From positions 54,866,022 to 54,930,021 of the forward strand of contig NC_071396.1 of NCBI RefSeq assembly GCF_022682495.2: 64,000 bases of DNA. Reading direction: 5' to 3'. The DNA comes from Desmodus rotundus (lineage: Eukaryota; Chordata; Mammalia; Chiroptera; Phyllostomidae). Both the position numbers and the translations under genes were made by a program. Below the pieces are notes generated by a model. That model searched no databases. It worked only from the letters and a program-made list of their open reading frames with translations, and was not told where the DNA came from. Shown here in pieces: positions 45,130 to 57,118 of the stretch (the stretch's first letter is position 1; each line of letters starts with the position of its first letter).

Positions 45130-47145
45130 TTAATCTGTTTCATGAACCAAGGGCTCTGTAGTCTGTTCCTTTAATCTGTGTCTGTCATTATGCAAATATC
45201 ATACTGTTTTGATTTTTGTAGCTTAGGAATATGCTTCAAAGTCAGGAAAGGTGGTGCCCCAGCTTTGTTCTTTCTCAATATTGCTTTAGCTATTCAGGGC
45301 CCTTTGTGATTTCATATAAATTTTAGGAATTTTTTTCTATTTCTGCACAATTGCCATTGAGATTTTGATAGGGATTATATTGAATATGTAAATTTTGTTA
45401 TATAGATATTTTAACAATATTATGTCTTCATTTTATGAATGTGGACTGTCTTTTCATTTGTGTCTCCCTTAATTTTTTAAATTAATGTTTTGTGATTTTT
45501 CACTGTACAAGTGTCTTACCTCTTTGGTTAACTTTATCCCTAACTATTTTATTCTTTTTTATACAGTTGCAAATGGGGACTGTTTTCTTAAATTCCTGTT
45601 TGTATTTTCAGTTTTTCTTAGTGTATAGAAACACAACCAATGTTTAAGGCTGATTTTGTATCTTACAAAGTTGCTAAATTCATTTATTAGTTCTAACAGT
45701 TTGGGCATTCTTGACTTGTTCCTGACCTTAACAGAAAAGCTTTAAATTTTTCACTCTTGAGGATGATATTATCTCTGGATTTATCTTATATAGCCCTCAT
45801 TATGTTGAGCATTTTTAATCATGAAAGGATTTTGAATTTGGTTAAAGGCTTTTTCTGTATCTGTTAAGATAATCATGTGATTTCATCTTTTGTCATGTTA
45901 ATATAGTGTATCACATTCATTGATTTGCACATGTTGATCCATCCTTGCATCCCAGGAATGAGTCCCCTTGGTCGTGGTGTAGTATTATTTTTAACATGCT
46001 GTCAAATTCAAGTTACTAGTGTTTTGTTGGATATTTTTGAGCCTGTGGTCATCAGGAACATTGGCTGTAATTTTCCTTCTTGTCGTCTTTGTCTGGCTTT
46101 GGTATCAAGATAATGCCACCCTCATAAAATGACTTTAGAAATGTCCTTTTCTAAAGTACATGGAAGATTTTGACAAGGATTGGCATTAATTCTGCTCTAA
46201 ATGTTTGGTTGTATTCATTAGTGAAGTCATCTGGTCCTGGACTCCCCTGTGCTGGGACATTTATGATTACTGATTCAATCTCCTTATTGTTATTGGTCTG
46301 TTCACATTTTCTGATTCCTAATGATTCAGTCTGCATAGGTCATGGCACTGGGCTCCCCTGGAGCTGCCACCCAGTCCCCATTTGTTCTCAGTGGCCCCTA
46401 TGATTCTTGATTATGCCTCATGAGTGTTTCAATGTGCGAGATGGAAACTGGTCTGTTAGGCAGCCACCAGATTTCCAGAAGGTGGGGTTTGTGCCCCACT
46501 CTTCTCTTCCTCTCAGAGATAGGGCGCTGAACTCTGTCATCCTCTGCCTGCTGGACCCCAAGTGTTTAGAAGCAGCAGCAAGCTGTCCTGCCTTCTGTTG
46601 TTCTTAGGGGCCTCCAGGTGGCTAGAGGATTCCTGTCCAGTCAGCAGTCTAAACAGGTGTGGCAGAAACCAGGCCTGTGGGCACTCCTCTAAAAAGCTGG
46701 GACCATCAATTGTATACTGTCCCTCCCCAAGGAAAAGCTGAAAGTTGAAGGCTTTCCCAAACTCATTTCAGATTGGCTGGGGGTAAGAACAATGGAGAAT
46801 GAAGGTGTGCTAGTCCAAAACATTGCCTTTGTTCTCTGCAGCCAATAATCTGGCACCTTTTCCTGGCAGGGCTTAGGTTCAGGCAAGACACAAACCAGTC
46901 CTTTGGGAAGCTCCCTGAAAAGTAAGAAAGAAGATTGCATATATGTTTCAGTCTTCTCTTTTTCTCCCCAGCAAGAACCCAGAGGCTGGGAGTTTTCTCC
47001 CAATTTGTTCAGGAGTCTCCTAACTGTTTTCTGAATATTTCACAAAGGGGAATTAGTCCCTGTGTTGTCCTTGAATTGATGTCTCAGTAGGGGTAAGGAG
47101 GGTCTGGGGCTTCCTATTCCGTCATCTCGCTGTTGTCAACCTGAG
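45130..47145 (-). mobile_element. Antisense old L1 with internal deletion
   Basis: 45130-46345 is antisense ORF2 reverse-transcriptase sequence: GGTTAAAGGCTTTTTCTGTATC, GATGTTGATCC-type phrase near 45930, CATCCTTGCATCCCAGGAATGAG, TCATCTGGTCCTGGACTCCCC. On the minus strand the peptide GSPGPDDFTNEYNQTF is still legible near 46240. At about 46346 it passes directly into GC-richer antisense 5' UTR-like sequence. That ends at 47117-47135 with ATTCCGTCATCTCGCTGTTG, the reverse of an AGATGACGGAAT L1 5' start. ORF1 and the endonuclease are missing between them. Confidence 0.65.
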
Positions 47146-47519
47146 AGCCTTATCTTAAATCCCTTCTGTTGTGGGTTCTTCAGGGCTGAGACCATGTGAG
47201 ATATATTTTTATGTCCTATGGTGGCTACATAATGAGTTCTCTTCAGATGCATATGGAGAGAGATAGATGTGAATCAAGCTAGAAATAAAATGGGCATATA
47301 CATACCCTTGACATCCTTTCTTACTTGCATTCCATGGGGCTTTATTTGAATAAGTACATAAGAGTAACATTTGGCATTGTTGTGTCATTTCTAACCATGA
47401 ATGAAAAAAAAATAATGCGTTGAACTTTTCAGGGTGATTTAGCAGGAACAACTCGGACTTATTTTTTTAAAAACTCATGTCATTAATTTCTCTACAGAGC
47501 CAGAATCACAGGGTTCTAG

Positions 47520-47620
47520 CCAACTCCTTTCACACTTAATTTTACAAATGAAGATACCAAGGCCTGGAGACTTTCACAGCTGTTTGGAAATCTCACTGCA
47601 AATTAGAAGGGGAGCAGCTA
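47520..47620 (-). mobile_element. MIR SINE fragment
   Basis: TTAATTTTACAAATGAAGATACCAAGGCCTGGAGAC is an antisense MIR core. 47621-48315 is unique AT-rich DNA without a feature. Confidence 0.55.
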
Positions 47621-48319
47621 CTACAACTAAGACCACCTTGGATCTGGCTCTTTCTAATGTACCAAAACCATGTCTCAAGTCTGTAACAATTAAGACATGG
47701 GAAAAATGTCTCAAATTGGTTGCATACAAAATACACTTGATAGGTGAATTTAGTATTCAAAGATCATTATTTCAGATCTCCAGCTGTTACAGAACAAGGC
47801 TGCCTAAAACCCCAGCATTAGCAGATGTTTGCTAAACACTTACTACTATTAATTGAACTAGTACTGCAATTAGTCTATGAGAACAAAAGAAAAACCACAC
47901 ACGCTTTCTTAAATCCTCATTTTCTTTTAAGATATGAATGCATCTGTGTAGCCACTTGAATGAACATTCTAGATGAGTAAGTCGAGGAAGAAAGCCTCAA
48001 GATAGATTATGTGCTGGGGATATTAGTTTACGCTATTTAAAAATCATTACCTAACAGTACATTTAGGTTAGTGATTTGGGGAAAACATATTTGTGGGTAT
48101 AAAGAAATCAAACAAAGTTGAATCTGAGCAGGCTGTTTGTTTACATAGTAAGATTGGACGACAGCCCTGGTATTAGGGAGAGAAAATGGCGTGAAGGGGA
48201 AAATGACAAGCATTTTCAGTGTTTCTCTCTAACACTCCTTCACTATTTATCACAATTTGTGAAAGGTATTTCATCTCTGGTTTTGATTAAGGATAGATAT
48301 TTACTGACCTGCTCAAGAG

Positions 48320-48440
48320 CCTTAGTGCGTCCGTGCATTCATCCATTCATTTCACAAATATTTATTGACACTCTATTATTCTCTACTTATATATTAGAAA
48401 GGAGAATACATAATCAGATGTGTATGACCATTTTATTTTT
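48320..48440 (-). mobile_element. L2 LINE 3' terminus, antisense
   Basis: GTGCATTCATCCATTCATTTCACAAATATTTATTGACAC is the antisense L2 end. A TSD or body is not visible. Confidence 0.6.
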
Positions 48441-48454
48441 AAAAATAAATAAAA

Positions 48455-48670
48455 ATAGCATCAAGTGGTCCTTATGTGCCAAGAGTTTTGCTTACAGAAT
48501 CTCACTTAAGCCTTAAAAGGAAACTTATAAAGAATGTTCAATTATTATTCCTTTTATCAGTAAGATAATTAATATGCATTTAAACTATATAACTTGTGCA
48601 AGGTCAAGAATTAGTATTTTAAAGAGTAGGAATGAAATCCAGGTGTTTGAACCTGAGTATGTCCTCTCAT
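48455..48670 (-). mobile_element. MIR SINE, near full length
   Basis: TCCTTATGTGCCAAGAGTTTTGC, ATCTCACTTAAGCCTTAAAAGG, AACTTGTGCAAGGTCAAGAATTAG and GAATGAAATCCAGGTGTTTG trace an antisense MIR in order. 48671-48925 shows nothing. Confidence 0.65.
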
Positions 48671-48929
48671 GTAGTATAAGAGACAGCCTTTCAAAGGCAG
48701 GGCTGGGAAGTAGGCAGCGGCTCTGGAAGTGGGAGCCAGGGAGTTGTCATGAACTCTTTCTGGAATCGAAAAAAAACTGTTGTGTCTTGACTCAGAATAA
48801 AAATATGGTAATGCACATGTACATGTATTTGAAATATATTTCAGTGGTTTTATGACTTTTGAATTTGAGGACTTTGCATGGGATGAGAGGAGAGAAGAGA
48901 AAGTTCTTAGGTTCAAGGTTAAGGCCACT

Positions 48930-49060
48930 TGAGGGAGAGAGCCATCGATGAGTTCATCATTACAACCTCTGTATTCTCATATGTAGGAAATTCAGGTACC
49001 ACAAGCTTGAACATGTCTTCCAAGGTCACCCAGTAACAGTAACTGGTGCCCTCTTCTTTT
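48930..49060 (-). mobile_element. MIR SINE fragment
   Basis: CATATGTAGGAAATTCAGG, TTCCAAGGTCACCCAGTAACAG resembles the second half of antisense MIR. 49061-50120 is unique with no gene. Confidence 0.5.
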
Positions 49061-50124
49061 CATCCCACTGCTGTCCTTCCTATGCCCAGCAATCTGGGAA
49101 ACCATTTTTGGTAGAGTAGAACTAATATAAATGGATTCAGGTAAATGAACCATTAAAAATCATAAGTGAATTATTTTGTAAGGAGAATGGAAGAACACTA
49201 TGGGAAAAGGAACATGTTCAGTTCTCTGAAAACTGCGGAAAGAGAATGGGTTAAGGATGTTGCTATTGTTAGGCTCTTTGAAGGAGGGAGCTAAGGTATT
49301 AAATTATTTTGATATTCATTATTTCTATTATTTCTTTTTAGATATTGGAAAAATCCAACTAAGTTTGAAGTCAATGTCAATATAAATATTTATAATAATC
49401 CTAATTGCTCTTGTTTAACTCTAATTACACACAACACAGGACTCTACGGAGTCCCACCATTTTCTCTTCAGCCTTGGAGAGGAAGATGATTTCTATTCCT
49501 TAAATATATGCAACCCTGAAAATAGTCAGTAGATCTATTGTTCACATAAGAGCTGAAAGATAATCTCTATCTCTTTTCCTCTAAAGTAAATAATCTGTTT
49601 AAGTCTATTATTTATTGTGACATTTAGAAACTTTGGGGACCTTGAAAGGAAATCTGTGAATTCTGACACAGAAAAGTCAATGTGATGAATGCAGGATTTG
49701 GGTTCATTTTATTTGAGGGTGAAAAATGCATATAAAATATGGGCTTGTGAGTTTTATCAGTCTTTTTATCCTTGGGGCTCACATGCTGACACTTCTCCAC
49801 TAGAAGTTATGAAGTTGCATGATGGACAATCCATCAGCAAGCCTCAGGCTGTGGACCTCTCTGGTAGCCTTGTGGTCTGCTGATCAATGCGATGTAACTA
49901 GTGAAAATTCCTTGTCACGTTGAAACTTGTGAAGAATACAAATCTCATCAGTCTGATTTGCTCTGACATTATTTGTCCTGAGGTTTTCTTTTCTTGGAGG
50001 ATGTTTTTTTTTTCCTCCAGTGCTCAATAAAATATCTTGTAAAGTTTACACAGCATAATGTAACACAATAATTGAGTATCGGTATGTGGAATCATTTAAA
50101 AAGCCCAGTTTTTCTGAAAGGAAT

Positions 50125-50340
50125 ATATTTCCTTCCTGTAGAACCATCATGTCACATTGTGAAAGTGGGCACATCATTTAGTTCTGTCTGAGTTCCTTTC
50201 TGCTTCTGTTTTTCTATCTAAATCTAAGGATAGGGCTGACTACCCTGAAGTTACTACAAACTTTAAATATGTTAAAGCACATAACACACTTAGTGCAATG
50301 CTTGGCATCTATTTGGTGTCCAATAAATGTTACCTGTCAT
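50125..50340 (+). mobile_element. MIR SINE, diverged
   Basis: TCTGTCTGAGTTCCTTTCTGCTTCTG and GCACATAACACACTTAGTGCAATGCTTGGCATCTATTTGGTG with AATAAATGTTACC follow the plus-strand MIR. Confidence 0.5.
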
Positions 50341-50544
50341 CTTCTTATTGTTACTATTTATAAATTTTCAACAAATCTTTAAATGCCCTCAGGAGAATCC
50401 TTCCAAATAAGATAGGTCAAAATTGTGTACGAGATAGCAAGAATTCTTGACTCCAAATTTTTTTAAAAATGTGGGTTCTTGCCTCAGCATTGTCATTGAT
50501 GGGTGGGCCACAGGACCCAAACTGTAAATGGAAGGAGATATGCT

Positions 50545-51065
50545 AGATCTATTTATTTCAAAACATTTGTGCAGCCCTGCTCTGCATGGGGTACCTAACT
50601 AATCAATGTACATACAGCTGTGAACAAGAAAGACCAAGTGTCTGCTCTCACGGAGCTTCCATTCTAGTGGGAGAGACAGGGGAAAATTCATTAAAAACCA
50701 AATAAGATAATTTCATAATAGACAGGGAATAGCTACTGTAAAGATAAATACAATGGGGACATAGGAGGGAAAGTGAGCGAGGGCAGGAGGATCTGCATGA
50801 GATCTACACATTGCTAGTCAACAAAGGCCTTTGAGAAGGTGATGTTCAAGCCCATGTCTTAAGGATACAAATGGTCTAGCCATGGGAAGATCCGAGGAAA
50901 GAGCACACCAGGTAGAAGGAATGGCTGACCTAGAAGCCTCCAGTCAGGAATGACCTTGCTACGCTCAGGAAACATAAGGCAGATGAGTATGGCTGGGGTA
51001 CAGGGAGGCAGGAGGTAAGATATAAGATGAAGTTGGAACCCTGACAAGGGTCTTTCCTGAACTGC
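50545..51065 (-). mobile_element. L2 LINE, antisense
   Basis: CTGCTCTCACGGAGCTTCCATTCTAGTGGGAGAGACAGG is a clear antisense L2 phrase. It is followed by TTTGAGAAGGTGATGTTCAAGCC, AAGAGCACACCAGGTAGAAGGAATGG and GAGTATGGCTGGGGTACAGG in the expected order. 51066-51780 is unique AT-rich DNA. Confidence 0.75.
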
Positions 51066-51784
51066 CTTCCTGATTTAAGTTTTTCTAAGACTAGACAGTA
51101 GTTCTTAGTTTTCCTGTAGCTCAGAAGGGAACAACATGGCACATTCACTTAGGGTTAGGAAAGCTGGGCACTCACAAAGATTTTTCATACCTTTATATGC
51201 TATGAAGAACAGAGATGGAAACACACACCATATTTGAAATTTATTTATTTTTGTTGTTTTATGGTGATAAATTATAATTATTAAGTGGCTCACATGTTTT
51301 CATTATCCCAAAGACCAAGAAAGGGAGTGTATTATACATTTGTTAGAGCTGAAAGGAGGGATAAAACCAGAGTATTCGACATTTCCTGCAGGATGAAAAT
51401 ATATTCTTGTCAAATAAATTAAAGCTAAAAACAGCTCATGAATGTAATTCTTGTTTTTGCTACTTGAGATGTTGCTTCTTTTACACTAGGAGATTAATCT
51501 AGTGATCCCCATAGACACAGCAGTAACTTGTTAATGAGATATTGATTTCTAAACTTAAAACCTTATTAGTATATTTTCAATCTAAATTAATGCTTCATTA
51601 AACTAATTAATAGCATAACAATAACTAGAACTTGTAGAGATTATAATTAATCATAATCACATAGTATTCCTGTACCAATCCATAGGTATAATGTGATCTT
51701 TTAGAAATCAGGGAATTTTTACATACAATTAAAGTAAAATGAGATGCTATTTTATCTTATGGGGTGCTAATTCTGCAATATAAT

Positions 51785-51970
51785 ATGAAGATGCTGGACT
51801 GCATTGGGGAAAGATGAATTTTGACCCGTCTTCCCTTTCTCTCTCTTTGCCACTTACTGCCCACTACATGGTTCATAACAGATCACTTGCTCTCTCTGGA
51901 TAGTTTATTCATTGGAGTAATAGAAGAGTTGCACTAAACAACTTTGAAGTTTTCTCGTATTTCTGAAAAT
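51785..51970 (+). mobile_element. MIR3-like SINE, diverged
   Basis: GACTGCATTGGGGAAAG, TTGCCACTTACTGCCC, GGAGTAATAGAAGAGTTGCACTAAACAACTTTGAAG follow a MIR3-type element. Confidence is limited by divergence. Confidence 0.45.
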
Positions 51971-52009
51971 GGTATTTTCAAAAGGTGGATTCCGTATGAA
52001 GAAGGTGAC

Positions 52010-52750
52010 CTCAGACATTCCCACTGTTTCTTTTAACAACTCTGTGCTTTAGACCCCAAACCTGTAGCTCCCATTCTCTCTGGACATTCTGTATCTAACA
52101 ATTAACTAGACATTTCAACTGTGATGTCACTGGAGCCTGAAGTGCTACTTGCCTAAAACTGAACTCTTCATCTTCCCAATCAAATTTTCTCATTTTCAGC
52201 TTCTCATTTTGAGTAAATGATATCAATAGCCATGTGGTCATTCAAGTCAAAATATCTGGTCATCATAGCCCACAACTAATTAGTCACTCAGTCCTGTATA
52301 TTATGACTCCCAAATGTCTCTCTAAGGCTCAGCCATCTACAGCTCTACATCTCCTGCTTTAGCAGGAGACGATGACATTCTTTTCTCTTATCTTAGTTGA
52401 GGGCCACCGAACTGCTCTTGCTTCCCTGCTATTGCTCTCCAAATGGAGGCATTACTTTCTCTTCACTGCCTCCAAAGCAGTCTCTTTGAAAGGCAAAAAC
52501 AATGACATTACTTCTTAGCTCCAGTTCCTTCTCTAACTTCTCACGGGGCTCTAAGGCCCCAAATATTACGTGTCCTTCAAGGTACCCACAAGTTTGACCC
52601 TGCCTACTGATTAAGTTTTGTGTTTTGCCATGTTCTTTTTTGCTACTGTGACCCATCCGCCCTCCTTCTTATCTGGGACTATGCATATCATGGCTTTTCT
52701 TTTGGGAAAGTGATTCCCCTCAACATGTTCCTCATTTTGCCTGGACCTAC
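52010..52750 (+). mobile_element. L2 LINE, ORF2 end and 3' UTR
   Basis: ACATTTCAACTGTGATGTCACTGGAG, CCTAAAACTGAACTCTTCATCTTCCC, AGTCACTCAGTCCTGTATATTATG, AAGCAGTCTCTTTGAAAGGC and CTAACTTCTCACGGGGCTC match L2 in order. An 18-base stem with a two-base loop (CTCCTGCT..AGCAGGAG, 52351-52368) lies inside. The nearby minus-strand open stretch (52429-52656) is non-coding. 52751-53815 is unique, including a short purine run near 53771. Confidence 0.7.
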
Positions 52751-53820
52751 TACAAATCATCTTTAAAATCAGATCAATCCAAACAGGCATGAAGTAGTAT
52801 CTCATTATGGTTTTGACTTAGACAATTTATGGCAGAATGAGGAGAAACAATATTCTATTAGGAGATTTGGAAGAATGAAAATAAGAGGAAACATCAAGAT
52901 TAATGAGATGATGTTGGTTAAAGGTTAGTTAGAAGGAAATGTAGCACGTATATATAGAGGTAAAACAGTCCAGAGCCCAAGGCCCGGCCCTGACTTCCTT
53001 TGCTTCCTGTCAGCTTTGTACTTTCAGTGATGTTTTATTAGATGGTGGTTTCTGTATGATGGTCTTTGTATGAGGTCTTATTCCTTACATCCTTACAATG
53101 CACCTCTTTTCACGGAGCTTCTGAGTGAGCCTCTGTTCTTTGCAATGAATCAGGCCTTAGAAAAGTGAAAGGTTTGATTTGCTCATATGGTTCTGGATGA
53201 TAAGAGAAATAGGACTCAGATTCACGAATGTGCTAATTAATACTCTGGAAGTTAGTTGACATATTACTTTCTTTTTAATATCTGTAGTGGACATTTAAGG
53301 ACATCTTTGCTATTTCAGTACCATATCACCAAAAAAACTAGTTTCAAAAATAATACTGGCTTTTATGAGTTTGTAGCCCTTTCAGCTGAGTGGTATTAAT
53401 CCAGCTTCCTCCAGCTAGGCCCCCAGTTGCCATTGCTCAGAAGGCTCTGGCTGCACCACCAGCCTGCTCTGCCTCCATCCACTTTGAGCTCTAAGTGTGT
53501 CCCACTGAGTTTTAGTTTGTGAAATGCGAATAGCTGCTCTTCTGCTAACTGCAATCCATTCCTCCTGCAGCAACAGATTTATCATAACAAAACTAATGTT
53601 TTCTTTATCTTCGTTAGAAAAACATATAGAGCAGGCCCATTTTTAAAAAACAATTTAGGAATCCCAAACCCTTCGCAGGTGAAGGTTGTTTATTATTTAC
53701 TTACTTTGGTCAGTTCTCTGAGCCTGGATAAAACTGGTCTCTCAGTCTTAGGTAGGAAAAACTAGGCAGGAGAGAGAGAGAGAAAGTGACTCACTCAGTG
53801 TCCAGTGGAACCAGAATCTG

Positions 53821-53932
53821 AAATCTACTTTCAATTGGGTAGCCTTCAACTACCTCCCCAAATCCACACTTTATCTGTATCCTGGTTACATGCTGGGGCT
53901 CTGAAGTCAGATGGCCACAGTGCTACCCATGC
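53821..53932 (+). repeat. Inverted duplication, left arm
   Basis: These 112 bases recur as their reverse complement at 54556-54662. The differences are two substitutions and one 5-base deletion in the right arm. The last 40 bases or so of this arm are the first part of a MIR, so the right arm copied MIR plus upstream unique sequence. It is not a known mobile element with its own ends. Confidence 0.92.
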
Positions 53933-54125
53933 TCTCTCACTTCCTGGCTACGTTGACTTGGAAGAAATGGTGTAGGCCCTTCAGCCTCACTCTTCTTATT
54001 TGTGGAATGGAGATAATGAACATAACTGTCTCATAGAGTTTTTGTGAGGATTAAATGAGACAATGTATGTAAATCATTTGGCATGGTGTGTAGTACATAG
54101 TATGTGATGAAAAATATTTTCTATT
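53890..54125 (+). mobile_element. MIR SINE, full length
   Basis: GGGGCTCTGAAGTCAGATGGCC, CTCACTTCCTGGCTACG, AATGGAGATAATGAACATAACTGTCTCATAGAG, TTTGTGAGGATTAAATGAGACAATG and CATGGTGTGTAGTACATAG cover the whole MIR in sense. Confidence 0.85.
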
Positions 54126-54314
54126 TGATAGCAGTGTATGACATGATAAATGGCTTATTAAAGCCAAGTCAAATCAATTAGTAATATTCAAGAAAGTGCC
54201 TATTCCCTCAGTCTTTTGTTGTATGTCCCAGGAAAATGCTAAAGAAATAGAATACAGCCCTCAGGTTCATGATGCTAACAAAGCCACTAGGTGGAAAGGT
54301 TTTCCTGTGAAGTG

Positions 54315-54480
54315 TTATTCTCTTAACAAATACTTATGGAGTGTCTACTAGGCCTCTGTAATGAAGCAAAGATTCCTAGTCTAGTAGAATTTATTACATT
54401 CTAGCTTGTAGAGACTGGAAACAGTCAATACTCTGAATAAAGAAGTTATTTGTAGAGTCTGAGGGAATTTGATTTTTAAA
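54315..54480 (-). mobile_element. L2 LINE 3' end, antisense
   Basis: TTAACAAATACTTATGGAGTGTCTACTAGGCCTCTG and TCCTAGTCTAGTAGAATTTATTACATTC resemble the antisense L2 end. It lies in the spacer between the two inverted arms. Confidence 0.5.
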
Positions 54481-54555
54481 AGAAGAGATTGGATGAATGG
54501 AATTTGAAGTAGGGAAATCAGGTAGAACTCCACGAAGATGCAGGACTGTGGCACT

Positions 54556-54662
54556 GCATGGGTGGCACTGTGGCCATCTGACTTCAGAGCCCTAGCATGT
54601 AACCAGGATACAGATAAAGATTTGGGGAGGTAGTTGAAGGCTACCCAATTGAAAGTAGATTT
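54556..54662 (-). repeat. Inverted duplication, right arm
   Basis: Reverse complement of 53821-53932. It starts GCATGGGTGGCACTGTGG and ends GAAAGTAGATTT. Relative to the left arm it lacks TGTGG after CAGATAAAG and differs at two single bases. A transcript of either strand could fold into a stem of over 100 bp around a 623-base loop. Confidence 0.92.
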
Positions 54663-54799
54663 GACAAAGACCTGAATACAATGAAATAGTTAGGCAGTTG
54701 TCGAATCAGAGGTTCTTTGTGTGGTAGAACACCCAATCTCCTTATTGTAGACCCTGGAATAAGTAGGGACTCAAAATAAGACATTTCAGGTGGGAGAGA

Positions 54800-54885
54800 A
54801 TAACAAGGTCACTGGTTCATTTATACATTCATTCAGCAACTATTTCTCGAGTGACAGTTGAGTAGCAGCTAATAGAGAAGGCATT
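54800..54885 (-). mobile_element. L2 LINE terminus, antisense (short)
   Basis: GTTCATTTATACATTCATTCAGCAACTATTTCTCGAGTG is antisense L2 end wording. 54886-56620 holds no gene I can support; an A/C-rich low-complexity tract lies at about 56403-56460, inside an otherwise meaningless 151-codon frame. Confidence 0.5.
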
Positions 54886-56624
54886 AAGGAGAGGGAAGAA
54901 TCCAGAACAAAAGTTGATCATGTAGCTCATGGTCTACCCCTTCTTCCCCTTCCCAAATCTATACCAAAGAATTATAATTATACCAAGCATATGAACAGTC
55001 TCAGAATCCCTCTCAATATCACACTCCAGGAAAGTTAAATTAGCATAGCACAGTTGACTTGTGAGATGAAGTCTGTTTTCAAACTCTGCTATAAGACTGC
55101 TAGACTCCATTCACATTTAGGAGAGACCTGCTATCAAGAGTCTTCTGGGATTCCACTTTTAGGTATTTTTATCCTTCTTTCCTTAATATTTTTTGTGTTG
55201 TATTTCTAGCACCCTTTCCCATCAACCACTCATCACAGTAATTTTAGACAATGAGATATCTTTGTTCACTGCATATTAGAGCCTTATGCATAAATGTAGT
55301 GAGTAACTGCCCATGCGTTGTGATGACAAATACCCGTATCAAATTGTCTATACTATGGATTTTTAAATAATAACCAACAATTACACAATTACAATTCTGT
55401 TTATTTGTGTTGGTACATTTTGACATGGTTCAGTACCTATTTGTTTGATAGTCTTTCCATCAGTGCACCTCATGTTGTATCATTGTGCTTTTTCTCCATA
55501 TGCTCCAAACCCAGAAGTGTCTTCTGGTCCCCAGTGCAATGATGTTTAGAATGCTACCTTATGAGCTGATTTTTTTTTCTTGTCCACAATGACTTCTTTC
55601 ATGCCCATTCTATTAAGTTAAAAGGCAAGCAACTCAACTCTTGTGCTGCCTAAGTGGCATGTTAAATTACAAGTGTTCCCACACTCTGTAAATAATTGTT
55701 GAGGACAGAAAATGCAGTCCTGCATTATTGATTCAGGAGCTTGGGCTTTTTAAGTACAATATAAAAAAATCAAAAGTGAATCAAAGCCAATTACTTTGGA
55801 AAGAGAAAAAAAGAAGAATGAGTTGCCTCATCATTACAGAACATTTTGAACAAATTGAAAAAGGCTTTTTCCAGGCTGAGATAAGGTATTCAGTTCATGA
55901 GGAAAAAAAAATGTTTACCCAAAAAGCAAATTTAATTTAATGAACATCGAGTCCATGGGGCAAACTGAGCCTCTTATTGAAACTATTGCCCCACTCCCTG
56001 CAGGGTGGACAATGGCACTCCAACTCTGAAAGCAGGTGCTTGTGGCCTGTAATACCCTTTTTTCACATAGCTTCTTCACGTGGAGACATACTCAGGAATC
56101 ACACTTTGTGGGGTTTGGGGAGCAGTGTGTTGAAAAGCATTTTGGAGAAGCCTGCATAGTCCCACTTGAATCAAGGTCCTTTAGGGAGGCCACTGGAGAC
56201 CTAATCATATCCTTTTGGTATTATAGTTATGGTGTTCTTGTGCTCAGTGTGTGCATAACTAGGAACATGAATTCAACTGAAGTAATGTACACTCAAATAC
56301 ACATGCAGGTTGAAAGAAAGAGTAGGCGTGTGGGGAGGGGAGGATTCTTCAGTTCTATAGGCAAAACACTAAACAGAGGAATAATGGTTACCTTTAAGAA
56401 AAAGCAAAAAAAAAAAAACAAACAAAAAAACAAAAAAAACCCCACACACAAAACCCAGAGAAAACCTATGATGGAAACGCAGAATAATTAGTTTTAAGAA
56501 GACTAGCTTAGATGGATATCAAAATGTGAATGTGTATACATACCTTAGCATGTGGTTTGCCAGATGGACTGCAACCTACCATTGGCATCTAAGAGGATGT
56601 TTTGTTTCTGTCCATGGTTCTGGA

Positions 56625-56815
56625 GGAAAGCCCTGCTGTTCGGTGGAGAATGCACTGTGTTGAGAATTAGAAGACTTTGGACTTGGCTCTGCTTCTGCCA
56701 CCATCAGGTTGTACTGTCTGGAGCCGTGGTCTTTGTCACTCTTAGCCTTAGATTCATCATTAGTGAACTGATAACTTACTGGTCTGCACTATCCTTATAG
56801 CTCTAATGTTAGGCT
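56625..56815 (+). mobile_element. MIR3-like SINE
   Basis: TGTGTTGAGAATTAGAAGACTTTGGACTTGGCTCTGC, TTAGATTCATCATTAGTGAAC and CTATCCTTATAGCTCTAATG follow MIR3-type wording, plus strand. Confidence 0.55.
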
Positions 56816-56879
56816 CTAATTCAAAAACACATGCACGTATGCAGATATTTATATAATCAGGCACTAAGGGAGAACTTAG

Positions 56880-57095
56880 TATCCCGGCAAAAGGGCTTTC
56901 TAGCGTTGACTCATGTAATTCTTACAACAACCCTTTGGGTGAGGTGCCAGTACCATTCTGCAGGTTAGGGATCAAGTTTGGGCAGGCCCTGTTGCCTTGC
57001 TCATGGTTAACCTGTCACCAGAGAGTGCAGAGGAATCTGAAACCCAAACTCCTAACATAGGGGCAGTGCTTTCAACCACTACATGTTTCTGCCCC
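56880..57095 (-). mobile_element. MIR SINE, near full length
   Basis: GACTCATGTAATTCTTACAACAACCCTTTGGGTGAGGTGCCAGTACCATTCTGCAGGTTAGGG and the following CTTGCTCATGG, GCAGAGGAATCTGAAACCC are antisense MIR in order. It abuts the L1 insertion at 57101. Confidence 0.75.
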
Positions 57096-57100
57096 AAAAG

Positions 57101-57118
57101 TATTTGATGCTGCTATGA
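57101..57118 (+). repeat. Target-site duplication, left copy
   Basis: TATTTGATGCTGCTATGA matches 58226-58243 at 17 of 18 positions (G versus T at position 6). Confidence 0.8.

Noticed and set aside
56036..56491. 151-codon plus-strand open frame with lysine-rich tail
   Set aside because: The tail is an A-rich low-complexity tract and the rest has no domain; treated as chance.
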